Shown piece after piece: positions 24,702 through 32,786 of a DNA stretch of 64,000 nucleotides (within the stretch, counting starts at the first letter, position 1; the number at the start of each line of letters is the position of its first letter). Origin of the DNA: Sinorhizobium arboris LMG 14919 (GTDB lineage: Bacteria; Pseudomonadota; Alphaproteobacteria; Rhizobiales; Rhizobiaceae); contig NZ_ATYB01000014.1 in NCBI RefSeq assembly GCF_000427465.1, forward strand, positions 2,131,570-2,195,569. Direction: 5' to 3'. The notes below the pieces were generated by a model. That model saw only the letters and a list, made by a program, of their open reading frames with translations, was not told where the DNA came from and did no database searches. Both the position numbers and the translations under genes were made by a program.

Positions 24702-25505
24702 CTACTGACCGAGATTCTTGATGTAGAGAGACAGAAGCTGGGTTTGCGAGGAAATGCCGAGCTTCCGATAGACGTTGCGGCGATGGACTTTGACCGTGCC
24801 GGTCGAGATGCCGAGCTTCAGTCCGATCGATTCGGAAGAATGCCCCTGAAGCACGAGCTCGATGATCGCCGCTTCCCGCTCGGTGAGGTTAAGGTGCCGC
24901 CAGACGCCGTCTGCCGGCGGATGCGCCGCCTTGCGGCGGCCCCTGCCGGTCTTGGCGAGCGCCGTATCGAAGCGACGGTCGAGTTCCGCCCAATGGTGGC
25001 GCACAAGGGCCGCCACCAGCGGCTCCGCCTTCTTCAGCAGCGCGAACTCCGATGCGCTGAATACGCCCGTCGCCTCCCGCCGCATCAACGACAGGACGAC
25101 GGTAACCTGCTCGCTGACCGGCACGAAGAAGCCGACTTCCTCGGCGAGCCCCGTCTGGACATAATAGGTCCGGTAGTATTCGCTCGAGAAGAAGCGGTCG
25201 GGCGCCAGTTCCCGCATGCGCCACACGCCGGGCTTAGGGGCACGCGCGGCGTGGTAGAACGGGTCGAGCAGATAAGGTCCGGCCTGATAGAGGCCCACGA
25301 AGAGTACGTGATCCTTGGCATCGAACGTGCTGTAAAGATCGAGCGGCCGTTCCTTTCCCCGATAGGCGAAGACGACGACGTAATCGAACGTCATCAGGGT
25401 GGACATCAATCGGCGGAACGTATCCCCGACAGCCTCGTCCCCCATCGCTGCGCCGTTTACCAGCGGCGCCATGGCCTGAAAAAGTCTGTCGAGGTCGATG
25501 CCCAA
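24702..25505 (-). CDS. LuxR-family transcriptional regulator
   Basis: 267 residues with a C-terminal LuxR HTH (about 203-262: LTEREAAIIELVLQGHSSES, LGISTGTVKVHRRNVYRKLG). The N-terminal 190 residues are not a recognisable autoinducer-binding or receiver domain; they contain aromatic-rich YYRTYYVQTGLAEEVGFFVPV and probably sense a small ligand. The start is TTG at 25505, supported by GGGAGAA 7 bases before it. It is divergent from the ABC operon at 25690 and probably controls it. Confidence 0.83.
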   Translation of the reverse strand: MGIDLDRLFQAMAPLVNGAAMGDEAVGDTFRRLMSTLMTFDYVVVFAYRGKERPLDLYSTFDAKDHVLFVGLYQAGPYLLDPFYHAARAPKPGVWRMRELAPDRFFSSEYYRTYYVQTGLAEEVGFFVPVSEQVTVVLSLMRREATGVFSASEFALLKKAEPLVAALVRHHWAELDRRFDTALAKTGRGRRKAAHPPADGVWRHLNLTEREAAIIELVLQGHSSESIGLKLGISTGTVKVHRRNVYRKLGISSQTQLLSLYIKNLGQ

Positions 25506-25570
25506 ACGGTTCTCCCGGCTCGCTCCGCCGCTGTGAGGTATACTCCTTCCACAGCGCCTTCCCGGTTGAA

Positions 25571-25588
25571 ATACCTCTCTTGGGGTAT
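25571..25588. promoter_or_regulatory. Inverted repeat in the LuxR/ABC divergent promoter
   Basis: ATACC-N8-GGTAT lies about midway between the two divergent starts. A further GGTATAC copy occurs at 25538, closer to the luxR-type gene. Paired GGTAT elements are a plausible binding site for the LuxR-type regulator. Confidence 0.35.
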
Positions 25589-25689
25589 ATACCGGCCCGG
25601 ACGCATTTGACTAGTCTGACAGACAATGACGGTGGAAGCGGCGGCGCAAGAACCGCGAGCGATTCCAAGAACGACCGCAGGGAACAGAC

Positions 25690-26769
25690 GTGACATCCGC
25701 TTCGACGAACGACATCGAATTCCGTTCGGTCGCCAAACGCTATGGCAGCGTGACGGCCGTGTCGGACATCAACCTGGCGGTGCCGACGGGCGCCTTCGTG
25801 GCGCTGCTCGGGCCGTCCGGCTGCGGCAAGACCACATGCCTGCGCATGATCGGCGGCTTCGAGCAGCCGAGCGAAGGCATGGTCTATATCGGCGGCCAGC
25901 CAATGAACGGCGTGCCTGCCTATCGCCGGCCGGTCAACATGGTGTTCCAGCAATATGCTCTTTTCCCGCATCTCGACGTCGAGCAGAACGTCGCCTACGG
26001 GCTTAGGCAGATGCGCCCCCGCATTCCGGCCGCCGAGATCACCCGTCGCGCTCAGGAGGCGCTGGAGATGGTCCGCCTCGGCGGCTTCGGCAAGCGCCGC
26101 ATCCACGAGATGTCGGGCGGGCAGCAGCAGCGCGTGGCGCTCGCCCGCGCCATCGTCAACAAGCCGAAGGTGCTGCTCCTCGACGAGCCGCTCGCGGCAC
26201 TCGACAAGAAGCTGCGCACGGCCATGCAGATCGAGCTGCAGAGCCTGCAGCGCGAGCTCGGCATCACCTTCGTGCTCGTCACGCACGATCAGGAAGAGGC
26301 GCTCTCCATGAGCGATTTCGTCTGCGTCATGAGCACTGGCCGTATCGTGCAGATGGGGCCGCCGCAGGAGATCTACGACCGGCCGGCAAGCCTTTTCGTC
26401 GCCGATTTCGTCGGCAAGGCCAACCGCATCGCCGCGACGATCGCGCCCGGCGCGAATGCGGTGCTTCTCGCAAACGGCATCGGGCTGGCCAGGCCCGCCC
26501 ACGCCAACGGCACGGCGGGCCCGGTCACGGTGGCTCTGCGCCCGGAGGCGATACGTCTGGTGCGCGACGGCAACGCCGCGCTGCGCGGCACGGTGACCCA
26601 CCGCATCTTCCTGGGCTCGTCCGTCGAATATTCGGTGGAGGTCGAGGGCCTTGGCGATTTTCTCGTCACCGCCGACCGCCGCAGCTTCAACGAAAGCGAT
26701 CTCGCCGAGCCGGGCGAAAGGATCGGGCTCAGCTTCGACCCGAATGCAATGCACGTCTTTCCGGCCTGA
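25690..26769 (+). CDS. ABC transporter ATP-binding protein, PotA-like
   Basis: Cytoplasmic ATPase of 359 residues. Walker A GPSGCGKT, Q-loop VFQQYALFPHLDV, signature MSGGQQQR, Walker B LLLDEP, H-loop VTHDQEEA and a C-terminal TOBE domain with ALRPEAIR are all canonical for the polyamine/opine/iron(III) importer class. The start is GTG at 25690 with AGGGA before it. First gene of a four-subunit importer that runs through to 29821, next to the carnitine genes; a quaternary amine or polyamine substrate is likely. Confidence 0.88.
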   Translation: MTSASTNDIEFRSVAKRYGSVTAVSDINLAVPTGAFVALLGPSGCGKTTCLRMIGGFEQPSEGMVYIGGQPMNGVPAYRRPVNMVFQQYALFPHLDVEQNVAYGLRQMRPRIPAAEITRRAQEALEMVRLGGFGKRRIHEMSGGQQQRVALARAIVNKPKVLLLDEPLAALDKKLRTAMQIELQSLQRELGITFVLVTHDQEEALSMSDFVCVMSTGRIVQMGPPQEIYDRPASLFVADFVGKANRIAATIAPGANAVLLANGIGLARPAHANGTAGPVTVALRPEAIRLVRDGNAALRGTVTHRIFLGSSVEYSVEVEGLGDFLVTADRRSFNESDLAEPGERIGLSFDPNAMHVFPA

Positions 26770-26820
26770 AGGAACCGGTTTGCCGCAATCAATTGACGTC
26801 AACGATAAGGGAACAGCATC

Positions 26821-27981
26821 ATGACCAAGTGGTACAGAGAAAATGCCCCGATCACCGCGGACAAGCTCGCCGACGAGCTGATGCGCCTCAAGCGCGGCTC
26901 CGTTTCGCGCCGCCACTTCCTTGGCGTCACCGGCCTCGGCCTCGCGACGGCCGTGTTGGCGCGCCAGCCCGGCCTCTTCAACTCCACCGCTTACGCCGAA
27001 GACCTCGGCACGCAGATGTCGATCGCCACCTGGCCGAACTATCACGACCCCGCCACCTTCGAAGCGTTCACCGCCGCGACCGGCGTCGCGGTGGAAGTCA
27101 ACGTCTTCGGCTCGAACGAGGAAATGCTGGCGAAGCTGCAGGCGGGCGGCACCGGCTGGGACCTCTTCGTACCCACGAACTACACGATCTCGACCTATGT
27201 AAAGCTCGGCCTGATCGACGAGCTGGACCTCTCGAAGCTGCCGAACTACGATGCCTCGACGGAAAATGCGCGCTTCACCAGTGAGGGCATTGTCGACGGC
27301 AAGACCTATGCCGTGCCGAAGAACTGGGGAACCACCGGGATCGCGGTGAATTCCGACAAGATCAAGGCTCCCGTTGCGAGCTGGAAGGACTTCTTCGAGG
27401 TGGCTATGACGGAAGCCGACGGCCGCGCCATGGTGCACGACTATCAGCTTACCACGATCGGCAATGCGCTGGTCTCGCTCGGCTTCTCCTTCAACTCGGT
27501 CAAGCCCGAAGAGCTCGCCAAGGCCGAAGAACTGCTGATCAAGGTCAAGCCGCATCTCTACGCCATCAACAGCGACTATCAGCCGGCGATGCGCGCCACC
27601 GATGCATGGATGACCATGTGCTGGACCAATGACGGGGCCCAACTCAATCGCGACATGCCGGACATCAAGTTCGTGCTCGGCAAGGACGGCGGCGAGATCT
27701 GGTCGGACTTCTATGCGATCCCGAAGAGTGCCGCGAACAAGCCTGCCGGCTACGCATTGCTCGATTACCTGATGGCCCCGGAAAACGCCGTGAAAGAACA
27801 CATCGCCAACGGCGCGCCGACGACCGACAGCCGCGTCATGAAGCTGCTCCCGGCCGATGTGACCTCGAACAAGATCGTCTATCCGGACGAAGCGGCCCTG
27901 ACCCCGCTCGAATTCGGCGCCGCGGTGACGCTCACCGATCCCGGCCGCGCCGAACTGATGGCGCGCTTCAAATCGGCTTGA
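26821..27981 (+). CDS. ABC transporter periplasmic binding protein, PotD-like
   Basis: 386 residues. A Tat-type signal (SVSRRHFLGVTGLGLATAVL, about residues 28-47) is followed by the mature protein beginning near AEDLGTQMSIATWPNY. PotD/PotF-fold features include WDLFVPTNYTIS and YAVPKNWGTTGIAVNS. Binding of a cationic amine is expected; acidic and aromatic residues of the pocket cannot be fixed without alignment. A RIME-like repeat separates it from the permeases, a place where differential mRNA stability would favour the binding protein. Confidence 0.87.
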   Translation: MTKWYRENAPITADKLADELMRLKRGSVSRRHFLGVTGLGLATAVLARQPGLFNSTAYAEDLGTQMSIATWPNYHDPATFEAFTAATGVAVEVNVFGSNEEMLAKLQAGGTGWDLFVPTNYTISTYVKLGLIDELDLSKLPNYDASTENARFTSEGIVDGKTYAVPKNWGTTGIAVNSDKIKAPVASWKDFFEVAMTEADGRAMVHDYQLTTIGNALVSLGFSFNSVKPEELAKAEELLIKVKPHLYAINSDYQPAMRATDAWMTMCWTNDGAQLNRDMPDIKFVLGKDGGEIWSDFYAIPKSAANKPAGYALLDYLMAPENAVKEHIANGAPTTDSRVMKLLPADVTSNKIVYPDEAALTPLEFGAAVTLTDPGRAELMARFKSA

Positions 27982-27997
27982 GCATACGGGCAAGATC

Positions 27998-28110
27998 GCC
28001 CCTCATCCCGCTGCCGCGACCTTCTCCCCGTTTGACGGGGAGAAGGACACAAGCCGCGACGCCCCAGTCCCCTCTCCCCGCCTGCGGGGAGAGGGTTAGG
28101 GTAAGGGGCA
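27998..28110. repeat. RIME-like repeat with two hairpins
   Basis: Outer CCCCTCATCCCGC arm followed by two hairpins: CCTTCTCCCCG/CGGGGAGAAGG (28020-28046) and CTCTCCCCG/CGGGGAGAG (28072-28093). It lies between the binding-protein and permease genes of one operon, with the typical two-palindrome RIME layout. Confidence 0.85.
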
Positions 28111-28136
28111 GTTTCATTCCAGTTCACGGACAAATC

Positions 28137-29003
28137 ATGCGCGTGGCAACGAACACGAAGAGGAACCTGATAACGGCGGCACTGCTTGCGCCGGCGGCCG
28201 CGTGGCTCACCGTCTTCCTGGTTCTCCCTTTCACGGCCATGCTTGTCTTCGCCTTTGGCGAGCGGGCGCCCGAGGGTGGTTATCAGGCGGCCTTCACCTT
28301 TGCGCAATTCGCCAATCTGCCGACCCGCGCGGCCGCCTTCTGGAATACCCTGCTGCTCGCGCCGGCTGGCGCCCTGCTCTGTCTGGTCGTCGCCTATCCG
28401 GTCGCCTATTTCCTCGCGGTCAGGGCAAACCCGCGCTACCGCCTCATCCTCGTTTCCCTCGTCGTCGTTCCGTTCTGGACCAGCCTGCTCGTGCGCACCT
28501 ATGCCTGGATGTACATCCTCGGCTCGCGCGGTATTCCCAATCTCCTGTCGATGATCGGCATCGAGGACGTGCGCATGCTGAATACGCCCGGCGCGGTGCT
28601 GCTCGGCATCGTCTACGGCTACCTGCCGCTGATGATCATGCCGATCTATGTGAGCCTGGAAAGGCTCGACCGCCGCCTGCTGGAGGCCTCCGCCGATCTT
28701 GGCGGCAAGCCCGTCTCCACGTTTTTCGGCGTCACCCTGCCGCTGTCGCTGCCGGGCGTCATGACCGGCGTCGCGCTCGTCACCATTCTCCTGCTCGGCG
28801 AATATCTGATCCCGCAGTTGCTCGGCGGCGGCAAGGTCTTCTTCATCGGCAATGCGCTGGTCGACCTTTTCCTGCAGTCGCGGAACTGGCCCTTCGGCTC
28901 GGCGATCGCCGTGACCCTCGTCGCCATAGTCGTCGTCGTCCTCATGGTGGCGATGCGGATCGCCTGGAAGGTCGCCGGAACAAGACAGGTGGATCTCGTC
29001 TGA
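28137..29003 (+). CDS. ABC transporter permease, PotB-like
   Basis: Inner-membrane permease, 288 residues, about six membrane segments. The EAA loop is LLEASADLGGKPVSTFFGVT. The ATG at 28137 lies 27 bases after the RIME-like element; the frame stays open further upstream into that repeat, but the N-terminus and family length support 28137. Its stop overlaps the next start (TGATG). Confidence 0.87.
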   Translation: MRVATNTKRNLITAALLAPAAAWLTVFLVLPFTAMLVFAFGERAPEGGYQAAFTFAQFANLPTRAAAFWNTLLLAPAGALLCLVVAYPVAYFLAVRANPRYRLILVSLVVVPFWTSLLVRTYAWMYILGSRGIPNLLSMIGIEDVRMLNTPGAVLLGIVYGYLPLMIMPIYVSLERLDRRLLEASADLGGKPVSTFFGVTLPLSLPGVMTGVALVTILLLGEYLIPQLLGGGKVFFIGNALVDLFLQSRNWPFGSAIAVTLVAIVVVVLMVAMRIAWKVAGTRQVDLV

Positions 29004-29821
29004 TGCGCACCTTCATCTCCTCGGTCTATCTCTTCCTGTACGCGCCGATCGCGCTGGTCGTGCTCTTCTCGTTCAATGCCGGCCGCAATGCGAGCGAGTT
29101 CACCGGCTTTTCGCTCGCCTGGTACGGCAAGGCGCTCGGCAACACCTTTCTCGTCTCGGCGCTGCAGAACAGCCTGATCATCGCCTTCACGAGCGCCGGG
29201 CTGGCCGCCGTCTTCGGCACCATGGCAGCGCTCGGCATGGAGCGGCTCAGCCCCCGCATGCGGGCGCTGTTCGACGCCCTCTTCGCCGCGGCGATCGTCG
29301 TCCCCGGCGTCGTCATCGGCATCGCGACACTGGTCGCGCTCGTCGCGGTCTTCTCCTTCGTCAACCCGACGATCGCCGCCCTCTGGCCCGGCGGCAAGCC
29401 GCCGCAACTGGGGCTCGGTTACGGTTCGATCATCGCCGCCCACGGGCTGTTCTCGATGGCGCTCGTCACCATGATCGTCAAGGCGCGCATCGCAGGCCTC
29501 GGTCGCGATATCGTCGAAGCGTCGGGCGATCTCTACGCGACGCCGCTCACCACCTTCCGGCTCATCGTGCTGCCGCAGATCCTGCCTTCGATCCTCGCGG
29601 GCTTCCTGCTGGCCTTCACCTTCTCCTTCGACGATTTCATCATCGCCTTCTTCGTCGCCGGCTCGAAGACCACCCTGCCGATCTATGTCTTCGCCTCGAT
29701 CCGCCGCGGCGTGACGCCGGAAATCAACGCGATCGCGACCCTGGTGCTGGTCGCCTCGCTGCTTCTGATCCTGACCGCCCGCGTGCTCATGCGCGAAAAG
29801 AAAAGCAAATCCGGGGAGTAA
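29003..29821 (+). CDS. ABC transporter permease, PotC-like
   Basis: Inner-membrane permease, 272 residues, about six membrane segments. The EAA loop is IVEASGDLYATPLTTFRLIV, and FTFSFDDFIIAFFVAG is the PotC-family segment near the last third. Start ATG shares one base with the previous stop, so the two are made in equal amounts. The SDR gene follows after 5 bases and is in the same operon. Confidence 0.87.
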   Translation: MRTFISSVYLFLYAPIALVVLFSFNAGRNASEFTGFSLAWYGKALGNTFLVSALQNSLIIAFTSAGLAAVFGTMAALGMERLSPRMRALFDALFAAAIVVPGVVIGIATLVALVAVFSFVNPTIAALWPGGKPPQLGLGYGSIIAAHGLFSMALVTMIVKARIAGLGRDIVEASGDLYATPLTTFRLIVLPQILPSILAGFLLAFTFSFDDFIIAFFVAGSKTTLPIYVFASIRRGVTPEINAIATLVLVASLLLILTARVLMREKKSKSGE

Positions 29822-29826
29822 ACCAA

Positions 29827-30588
29827 ATGATCCTGAACAACCGGATCGCGATCGTGACCGGAGCGGGCTCCGGGATCGGCCAGGCGGGCGCCGCCATCAT
29901 GGCCCGCGAGGGTGCCCATGTGGTTGTCGTCGACCGGAGCGCGCAAGCCGCCGGAGAAACCGTGGCGGCCATTGCCGCCACGGGCGGCAGCGCCGAGGTG
30001 CTCGCCCTCGACGTCACCGATGATGAGGCGCTTGCGGACGGCATTGCCGATATCCTTTACCGGCACGGCCGCATCGACATCCTGCACAACCACGCCGGCG
30101 CACAGGTCGCCGGCGATCTCGAAGGGGTCGACGTGGCGGGTTTCGACCGCTCCTGGAACCTCAACGTCCGTGCCCATTTCATGGCCGCCCGCCTCGTCAT
30201 GCCCTCGATGAGGGCGGCCGGCCGCGGCGCGATCGTCAACACGTCGTCATCGTCCGGTGTGCTCTACGATCGCGAGATGATCGCCTACACGACGACCAAG
30301 CACGCGGTTATCGCCATGACCCGGCAGATGGCAGGCGATTATGCGCGATACGGCGTCAGGGTGAATGCGCTCTGCCCCGGCTGGGTCGACACGCCCTTCA
30401 ACGAGCCCTTCATCGCTCAGATGGGCGGGCGCGGCGCAATCGAAGCCTATATCCGCGAGAAAGTTCCGCTCGGCCGCTGGGCGAGCGTCGACGAGATCGC
30501 AGAGTCGATCCTCTTCCTTGTTTCCGACCGTTCCTCCTATATGACCGGGCAGATCCTTGTGGTGGACGGGGGCGAGACGGTGGTTTGA
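29827..30588 (+). CDS. SDR-family oxidoreductase
   Basis: Classical short-chain dehydrogenase, 253 residues. Cofactor motif TGAGSGIG near residue 12, structural NHAGA (the usual NNAG with His), catalytic Ser in NTSSSSGVL and YTTTK (Tyr and Lys of the triad). DRSAQ after the second strand, with Asp, favours NAD(H) over NADP(H). Ribosome-binding site GGGGAG lies 8 bases before the ATG. It probably oxidises a compound brought in by the preceding importer. The last residues (DGGETVV) are typical. Substrate unknown. Confidence 0.85.
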   Translation: MILNNRIAIVTGAGSGIGQAGAAIMAREGAHVVVVDRSAQAAGETVAAIAATGGSAEVLALDVTDDEALADGIADILYRHGRIDILHNHAGAQVAGDLEGVDVAGFDRSWNLNVRAHFMAARLVMPSMRAAGRGAIVNTSSSSGVLYDREMIAYTTTKHAVIAMTRQMAGDYARYGVRVNALCPGWVDTPFNEPFIAQMGGRGAIEAYIREKVPLGRWASVDEIAESILFLVSDRSSYMTGQILVVDGGETVV

Positions 30589-30603
30589 GACATATTTCTC
30601 CCT

Positions 30604-30628
30604 CTTCCCTGTGCTTGTCGCAGGGAAG
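30604..30628. terminator. Hairpin between convergent SDR and CdhR-like genes
   Basis: CTTCCCTG/CAGGGAAG with a 9-base loop in the 79-base gap between the two convergent stops. There is no T-tract on either side, so termination is possible but not certain. Confidence 0.4.
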
Positions 30629-30667
30629 GAACGCGAAGCGCGCCGAAGCGATGCGTGCGCCCTTGAG

Positions 30668-31639
30668 TCAGGTTTTCAGCTTGAGCCGCCTGCGCGTCTC
30701 GCTGGGGCTTTCCCGATAGTGCGCGCGATAGCTGCGCGAAAATGAAGACGACGAGTTGAAGCCGGAAATCGCCGCGATGTCGGCGAACTCCATCCGCGTT
30801 TCGATCACCTTGCGCCGCGCTGCGTTGAGCCGCAGCGCCAGATAGTGTTCGTGCGGTGCGACGCCCATGGTCTCCTTGAACAGATCCTGTAGATGCCGGG
30901 CACTCACCCCTACCCGGCGCGCCAGCCGCTGAAGTGTCAGGGGCGACTCGACCGTCTCCTCCATCAGCTTGACCGCGGCGCCGACGCGCGCGTCCAGGAT
31001 GCGCATATTGCCGATTGCCGGCACCTGCAGGAGGTCGCCGCGCGTGCGTTCCTGCTCGTAGATGAAGAGGCGCGACACTTCGAGCGCCAGCGAATAACCG
31101 TGCGCACGGCGGATCAGTTCCAGCATCAGGTCCAGCGTCGGCAGCGAGCCGCCGGTGGTGATGCGCTTCCGGTCGACGACGAAACGCTCGCGCACCATCG
31201 TCACCTGCGGATAGGCGGCGGCGAAATCCTCGAAATCCTCCCAGTGGGTGGTGGCCGAGAAATTGTCGAGGAGGCTCGTCTCCGCCAGCAGCCAGGAGCC
31301 GGACTCGATGCCGGCCATCACTTCCCTGTGCCGCGCCGTCTGCGAGAGGAGCATCCTGAGCTGCGACGTGGCGCTGCGTTGCCAGTTGTAGCTGGAAAGC
31401 ACGAAGAGCGGCGCCGTCTCCCGCTGCGGACGGAAGGGGCCGGCCACCGGGATCGGAATGCCGCTCTTCGTATCGATCGCCCTCCCGTCCGGACTGAACA
31501 GGCTCCAGCTGTAAAGCGTGCGCCCGGCGATGCGGTTGGCGGCGCGCAGCGGTTCGACGACCGATGCGACAAGGATGAGATTGGTCTCCGGCAGGATTAG
31601 AAGATCGATATGCTGCGCCTGCGCGATGCTGCTGTCCAA
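30668..31639 (-). CDS. cdhR: GATase1-like AraC-family regulator, CdhR-like
   Basis: 323 residues. Residues about 10-180 form a DJ-1/PfpI (GATase1-like) domain without clear catalytic residues; about 220-320 form two AraC HTHs (LTLQRLARRVGVSARHLQDL and the FADIAAISGFNSSSSFSR repeat). Pseudomonas CdhR, the activator of carnitine dehydrogenase, has this architecture, and here the gene is divergent from the carnitine genes. Start is TTG at 31639, well supported by GGAGGAAG 7 bases before it. Confidence 0.82.
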   Translation of the reverse strand: MDSSIAQAQHIDLLILPETNLILVASVVEPLRAANRIAGRTLYSWSLFSPDGRAIDTKSGIPIPVAGPFRPQRETAPLFVLSSYNWQRSATSQLRMLLSQTARHREVMAGIESGSWLLAETSLLDNFSATTHWEDFEDFAAAYPQVTMVRERFVVDRKRITTGGSLPTLDLMLELIRRAHGYSLALEVSRLFIYEQERTRGDLLQVPAIGNMRILDARVGAAVKLMEETVESPLTLQRLARRVGVSARHLQDLFKETMGVAPHEHYLALRLNAARRKVIETRMEFADIAAISGFNSSSSFSRSYRAHYRESPSETRRRLKLKT

Positions 31640-31679
31640 GGCGAAACTTCCTCCCGAGAATTCCGATAATGTATAGGAT

Positions 31680-31698
31680 GCTTCTCATAATGAAAAGC
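31680..31698. promoter_or_regulatory. Imperfect palindrome, candidate CdhR operator
   Basis: GCTTCTCATAATGAAAAGC pairs at 8 of 9 positions around a central A. It lies in the 109-base divergent region, 41 bases upstream of the regulator start and 51 bases upstream of the BKACE start, where an activator of both should bind. Confidence 0.45.
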
Positions 31699-31748
31699 AG
31701 CGCGGCACTTTCTGGCTCGTAATACGGACAACGAAAGGGAGGACATCA

Positions 31749-32651
31749 ATGCCGCTCAGCATGAACCGCGAGGTGTTCATCACATGCGCCGTCACCGGCG
31801 CCGGAGACACCGTCTCGAAATCCAGCCACGTTCCGGTCACGCCGAAACAGATCGCCGAGTCGGCGGTCGAGGCCGCCAAAGCGGGTGCCGCCGTCGTCCA
31901 CTGTCACGTCCGCGATCCCGAAACCGGCGCGCCTGCCCGGCGGCTCGATCTCTACAGGGAAGTGACCGATCGCATCCGCTCCGCCGATATCGACGTGGTG
32001 CTCAATCTGACCGCCGGCATGGGCGGAGACCTCGTCTTCGGTAGCGTCGAGAGCCCCTTCCCCGTCAACGAGAAGGGTACGGACATGGCCGGCGCCACCG
32101 AACGCGTCGCGCATGTCGCCGAATGCCTGCCGGAAATCTGCACGCTCGACTGCGGCACTATGAATTTCTCGCTTGGCGATTACGTCATGACCAACACGCC
32201 GTCGATGCTGCGCGAGATGGCACGGCAGATGACCGCACTCGGCGTGCGTCCGGAGATCGAGGCCTTCGATACCGGGCATTTGTGGTTCGCCAAGCAACTC
32301 GCCGAAGAAGGCCTGATCGAGGATCCGGTGCTGATCCAGCTCTGCATGGGTATCCCCTGGGGCGCGCCGGACGATCTCAACACCTTCATGGCCATGGTCA
32401 ACAACGTGCCCTCGAACTGGACCTTTTCCGCCTTCTCGATCGGCCGCAACGCCATGGCCTATCCGGCCGCCGCGATCCTTGCCGGCGGGAACGTCCGCGT
32501 CGGTCTGGAAGACAATCTCTATGTCGGAAAGGGCCAGCTCGCGACCAATGCCCAGCTTGTCGAAAAGGCGGCGTCGGTCGTGGAGGGCATGGGCGCGAAG
32601 ATCATCGGGCCGGAGGAGGTCCGCAGGAAGCTGAAGCTGACGAAGCGGTAA
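31749..32651 (+). CDS. BKACE-family 3-dehydrocarnitine cleavage enzyme
   Basis: Beta-keto acid cleavage enzyme (Kce/BKACE family), 300 residues, TIM-barrel fold. Zn ligands lie in VVHCHVRDP (HxH) and the family's later VGLEDNLY and MGIPWGAP motifs are present. In S. meliloti the orthologue condenses 3-dehydrocarnitine with acetyl-CoA to give betainyl-CoA and acetoacetate, by its characterised pathway with carnitine dehydrogenase. GGGAGGA precedes the ATG by 6 bases. The following gene makes 3-dehydrocarnitine and removes the betainyl-CoA. Confidence 0.88.
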   Translation: MPLSMNREVFITCAVTGAGDTVSKSSHVPVTPKQIAESAVEAAKAGAAVVHCHVRDPETGAPARRLDLYREVTDRIRSADIDVVLNLTAGMGGDLVFGSVESPFPVNEKGTDMAGATERVAHVAECLPEICTLDCGTMNFSLGDYVMTNTPSMLREMARQMTALGVRPEIEAFDTGHLWFAKQLAEEGLIEDPVLIQLCMGIPWGAPDDLNTFMAMVNNVPSNWTFSAFSIGRNAMAYPAAAILAGGNVRVGLEDNLYVGKGQLATNAQLVEKAASVVEGMGAKIIGPEEVRRKLKLTKR

Positions 32652-32654
32652 CAA

Positions 32655-32760
32655 GACCCCTCCCAACTCTCCCCGCAAGGGGAGGGCTGACCTGCCGCGC
32701 CGGCACCGCCTATCCCTCCCCCTTGTGGGGAGGGTGGTCCCGAAGGGGTCGAGAGGGGCT
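32655..32760. repeat. RIME-like repeat between BKACE and carnitine dehydrogenase genes
   Basis: Begins ACCCCTCCCAACTC with a short hairpin CTCCCCGCAAGGGGAG, then a second CCTCCCCCTTGTGGGGAGG hairpin, and ends AAGGGGTCGAGAGGGG. A diverged member of the repeat family. It lies within the operon. Confidence 0.75.
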
Positions 32761-32786
32761 CTTACAACAATTTTAATGGAGGGGGA

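Noticed and set aside
24702..27993. 919-residue minus-strand open frame opposite the LuxR and ABC genes
   Set aside because: It is a long antisense frame from high GC content; it lies opposite recognised ABC genes and encodes low-complexity Arg/Asp/Gly-rich sequence without a family match.
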